A stretch of DNA of 64,000 nt from Rapana venosa (lineage: Eukaryota > Mollusca > Gastropoda > Neogastropoda > Muricidae): positions 47,606,152 through 47,670,151 of the forward strand of contig CM054161.1 of assembly GCA_028751875.1 (NCBI GenBank), given 5' to 3'. Each line of letters opens with the position of its first letter. The stretch's first letter is position 1. The translations under genes and the position numbers were made by a program. Positions 60,010-64,000 of the stretch are shown in pieces. A model generated the notes under the pieces. The model saw only the letters and a list, made by a program, of their open reading frames with translations. It had not been told where the DNA came from and did not search any database.

Positions 60010-62690
60010 AAAGGGCTCCGAGAAAAATATCTAGCATCGGCAGCAGCTAGATAGTAAGGAACATCTGTTAGAAGTATTATTTAAACTGCATCAGTTGCAG
60101 TGGGAGGAAATTCACAACAGAATAGGACTGGCATGTGTTGATTACTGGTCATCAATACACAGGGGACGTAATTACTATTTTATTATACTGCTCGGAAAGA
60201 GAATATCCCCTTTCTCCCAGTGTCTTTATCTCCTTTTCCATATGAAAAAAATATCTGTTAGTGTAACTGGTTTTACAATATTACTATAACCACTTTTACA
60301 GCAATGACTCAATCAAATGTTGTATTTAACAAATTATAATAATTACATACATAATATATGGAATTTATATAGCGCTGAATCTTGTAAAAAAAACAAACAA
60401 ATCCAAGCGCTCTTAAAAAAAATATTGGCAACTTTTGCATTAATTTTTCTGGTCTGTACACTTTGAGCACAACGCCCACACTTCTCCAATCGACAGACAC
60501 TATTGAACCTTTCTCAAAAATGATAGCTCGGGGTGACTTGTCAGTGATGATTTGATTGAAGCTGATCCAGCCTATGGCTAATGTATTTGTTGTGTTTATA
60601 ACTGGGGAAACTTGAGGAATTGTTTGTTATCTTAAGTCTGCAAGCTTGTCTTCTTATTTCACTCAGTTTGACACCGAAAACCAGGCAGAGTCAGCCAAGG
60701 GATGTGGTGGGGGTTTTTTTTAGACACGGAATGACTAAGTGGAAAGGATGTCCAAAACTTACTTGTTCTAGAGGAAAAAGGTCGATTTCTAGACATTTTT
60801 TCCTAAGAGGGAAGTAACGCTATGTTGTGTGTGGAACGGGTTTGTCAAAGGATTTACAGTGGTTTAGAATTCATTCACACTCACCACTACACCACACCAC
60901 ACACCAATCCACACGCATGCAAAAGGACGAGCTGGAACTCTAGCACCTATGGAATAAGCCCAGATTCGGAGATGTTCAATCAACTCTGAGACTGCGATTC
61001 AGTAAAACCAGATTTGGGTTCTTCGTTTGGTTTATTGTTGTCGTTGTTTTCTCCCCTTTGTTATCCCATCTTTCCACTTGTAGGTGGTGGTGGGAGGTAA
61101 AGAGAGGGTGGCGAGGGATGGGATTTTTTAATTTTTTGTTTTGGTTTTTGTTTTGGTTTTTTAAAACGTTTTATACTAAGTTGGAAACATCGCTGGGGTG
61201 CAACGTTAAACTATTCTGGACCAGTATCCTTTTCGTGCAGCTGTATTTTCTGGATCCTATTTCTTGTGTCTGTAATGGCCTCCTGATGTTTCGCGGTTCT
61301 ATTTTTCTCGTGTTTCGTTACTATTATGGAAGCAAAATCTTTGGCATAGTAGATGTGGATAGAGGGGATGATGTATTGCTGAATTCTAGTGAAGTTGTTG
61401 TTATGGACGTTTGTATGTGTTTGTCCCTATACAAGACGAGAAATATCGACTTTAAGCAATATAATGCACTGTACAAGTTCATTAAAACAACAACAATGAA
61501 AGATTTACAAAACTACATACACATGGGGATTGGAGGGATGTTTTAAAATAATTATTTAAAAGCACATGATTGCTTACTCCTTATACTCAAAATAAAAAAA
61601 AAACATTATAAAGAAGAAAACTTGTCAGTTAGACATGGGAGATTGATAACTAGAGTAAGCACTAGAGGGGCATGGTTATGTCCTTCTCAAATAATCGTGC
61701 TTGTTTCTGTGGAAACACTGACTTTTGAGAAAGCCACTCCAGAGATAATATATAGCATGGCAGCAACACAGTGATAGTAGACATCTGTTAGAATAAATAT
61801 TAAACTGCTTCAGTCTCTGGGGGAAGGGAAAATCACATACATGCTATTAGGAGTGGGGCATTTTCAGCATTCATTGCCCATAATGCTGGGGACACATTAC
61901 TGTTTTTATCATGGACCACACTCGGATGGGCAAGATACACTTTAAACTGTTCCCCTTTTTAAAATATTCTTTTTCTCAATTTTTGTTTAATATATCCAGT
62001 ACATTTTAACTGGTTTTGGAATGATCTTTATAACAAACTTTATTACCCAACTGCAATTAAAACCATTAAAATAGTTTGACCCATTTTGAGCAATCAAACG
62101 TTGGACACAAAGCAAAATGGAAGCATTTTTACCAATAAAGCAGTATGATTTGCTATTAATTTTTCTTTACGTCACGTCATTTGGTTTGGACATAGATCTC
62201 AAGAGAATGTATTTTTATCATTTACAATGATTTTTTGGCATGAATCTGCAGCATGCTTACAAATAAGAGCACTATTTTAATTTTATTTAAAATTCTTTTT
62301 ATTGAGAAGTAAAAGAAAACACCTATTATTTTGACAGTAAGCTGCTTGACAGTGTATATAATGTTCTGTTTCTCAAAGAATGGCATTGTGATTTGTGCAC
62401 TTTCACCATGGCAAGTACATGTAAGTACACTACGTCATATTTTGATTATAACCTTTGTTTTCTACACTTGAAGGAGGTGAGTAGAAATGCACATCATTCC
62501 AGGGTTGGACATTTCCCATCTATGAAATATTGGATGAAACTACCAGACCCTCGTGCAATGCATGCTTGATGCCTTACACTTTTAAATCCTGTTCCACTTT
62601 TCAAAAGAGAAGTGCCTTTGTGGGAACAGATGACTAAATTTGCAAAAAAACCGCCATACACTCCGGGGACTGATGTAAAAAAGCACATGG
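60010..62690 (+). repeat. Second duplication, copy B
   Basis: Diverged partner of 56235-58915. Its first 80 bp instead match 57820-57950, so copy B starts with a piece of the unit's downstream part. It ends inside the SINE A2 tail at about 62690, before the right terminus present in copy A. Confidence 0.83.
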
Positions 62691-64000
62691 AGTTAGGGGT
62701 AAAAGGCGAGTCAAGCTCAACCTTATGTTTATACCAAAACCTGGCAACTTTTGGTCCGATTCGGCTTCGCCTCAATTGGACCAAAAACTTGGCATTGTTT
62801 TATATTTATAAAAACTAAGCAGTTTACCTTTTGACTCGGTTTTACCCTATCTCTCTTACTAAAACTGGAAAGTAATACTTATTATTTTTTGATGGGTATT
62901 ATTTTATAAAACTATTAAAATTATGGGGAATTTATGCTAAATACAATATTTTGTCAGAACTTTATTTATACTAATCTTATCAAGAACCTTATCAAGAAAC
63001 TTATCAAGAACTTATCAAGAACTTACAAGAACTTACCAAGAACTTATCAAGAACTTATCAAGAACTAAAACAAGAACTATATTAAAGAACTTGGACAAGA
63101 AATAAACAAGTCCCTATCAAACAACATTGTTTAAACCTTATTCAAACCAACTTGTCAAGAACAACAATAATTTTTTTACACATAAATTATATTGATAAAG
63201 ATAGACAACATGAACTGCAACGAACTTTTTGTTTTGACATTACTGGTTCTTGTCAGAGATATAACAGATGAGACGAGTCTACCCACCCTCCCCCCACCCC
63301 CCCCCCCCCCCCCCGGATAAGAAGGACGAAGTTGTACTCTCTTGCTGATTGTGGTTAAAGCAATGCATTAATTAGGAACACAACTAACAGTTGAACTGGT
63401 TTGCAGCAGTTATTCACCACAAGACATTAATAAGTATTTTAAATAGGTATGGAATCTCTTCTTAAGGTAGACAAAAGATAGTGAAAAGCCTTAGGGCATT
63501 TACTGTTATTGGACTATATTCTAAAGCAACAAGTTGCGTCGTCCTTTAATGTGGACTCAGAAGCTGACTTGGCTTATGACCTCTCACAAGATCCTATTTT
63601 TGTCTAGACCGCTGGAGGACAACTAGGCTGTGATTTGTATTTCGTTTTGCTCTCTGTTAGCACCAGTAATGCTGCTAGTATGATAACATAAAACCTATAA
63701 AATTAACCACATAGAAAGATGGAACAAGAACACATCCCAGATCCAACAGGAGCACAGGATAATGCCACGAACCAAGAGCAACCCTCCCTTGCCACAAGTG
63801 ACATCTGTAACATAAGAATCTGGGAGAGTTGATGCTGGCATGAGGTTAGCAAGAATGGGAAATGACAGAAAAAACTAGCAACAATGCAATGCAAAAGATT
63901 TCTTATCTGGAGAATCATTAGAAAAACAGATGGCCTATAGAACAACAGAAAAAGGAAACAGCACCACCCTCGCCTAAAAACAACTATTCAGTCTTACTTG
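62691..64000. other. Unrecognised DNA with minisatellite and poly-C
   Basis: The 11-bp minisatellite is at 62970-63075 and a poly-C run at about 63286-63314. The 80-codon minus-strand open frame at 63703-63945 is Cys/Leu/Phe-rich with no known domain. Confidence 0.45.
62970..63075 (+). repeat. 11-bp minisatellite
   Basis: The unit CAAGAACTTAT repeats about nine times with small variations, then fades into diverged CAAGAA and AACAAG copies up to about 63160. Confidence 0.8.

Noticed and set aside
63703..63945. 80-codon Cys/Leu-rich open frame
   Set aside because: Short, no domain, no neighbour; expected by chance in DNA of this composition.
1..64000. Search for a new multi-gene or defence-type system
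   Set aside because: Only one credible gene is present and no set of conserved neighbouring frames exists, so no such claim can be supported.

Overview
The window looks like nuclear DNA from a mollusc, most likely a gastropod. The evidence is tRNA-headed SINEs, decayed non-LTR retrotransposons (LINEs) of at least three types, abundant micro- and minisatellites, and one rhodopsin-like neuropeptide-type GPCR. No operons, ribosome-binding-site-driven genes, CRISPR arrays, phage or plasmid genes are present. The placement rests on my recall of family styles, not on a search. I found no new multi-gene system. The window holds one credible gene and a great deal of repeat biology and assembly pathology.

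Layout. 1-6.3 kb: low-accuracy sequence with inflated homopolymers, in which SINE remnants are still legible. 6.3-7.75 kb: a 23-bp minisatellite embedded in SINE tails. 7.75-11.3 kb: mostly unrecognised DNA with SINEs. 11.6-20.76 kb: copy 1 of a large duplication carrying a LINE reverse transcriptase remnant, microsatellites, SINEs, two adjoining minisatellites and the 3' end of a second LINE. 20.76-27.8 kb: the LINE 3' end, several SINEs, triplet repeats, a 32-bp minisatellite and an antisense LINE fragment. 27.8-37.02 kb: copy 2 of the duplication, with a 5.66-kb core in which I see no differences from copy 1. 37.02-37.94 kb: the GPCR, abutting the truncated LINE. 39.07-47.87 kb: almost pure homopolymer runs, best explained as failed consensus sequence. 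47.9-56.2 kb: noisy sequence with an antisense LINE and SINEs. 56.2-62.7 kb: a second, diverged duplication, one copy of which has inverted-repeat ends. 62.7-64 kb: an 11-bp minisatellite and unrecognised DNA.

The SINEs form a modular set. Types A1 and A2 share a tRNA-like head and a central domain but have different tails. Type C shares the central motif but has another tail. Type B has its own tRNA-like head and body. The GPCR has diverged signature motifs (Q-R-V for D/E-R-Y, N-F-x-x-Y for N-P-x-x-Y), lacks its N-terminus and has three frame breaks. Given the local sequence quality, these breaks may be consensus errors rather than true inactivation.
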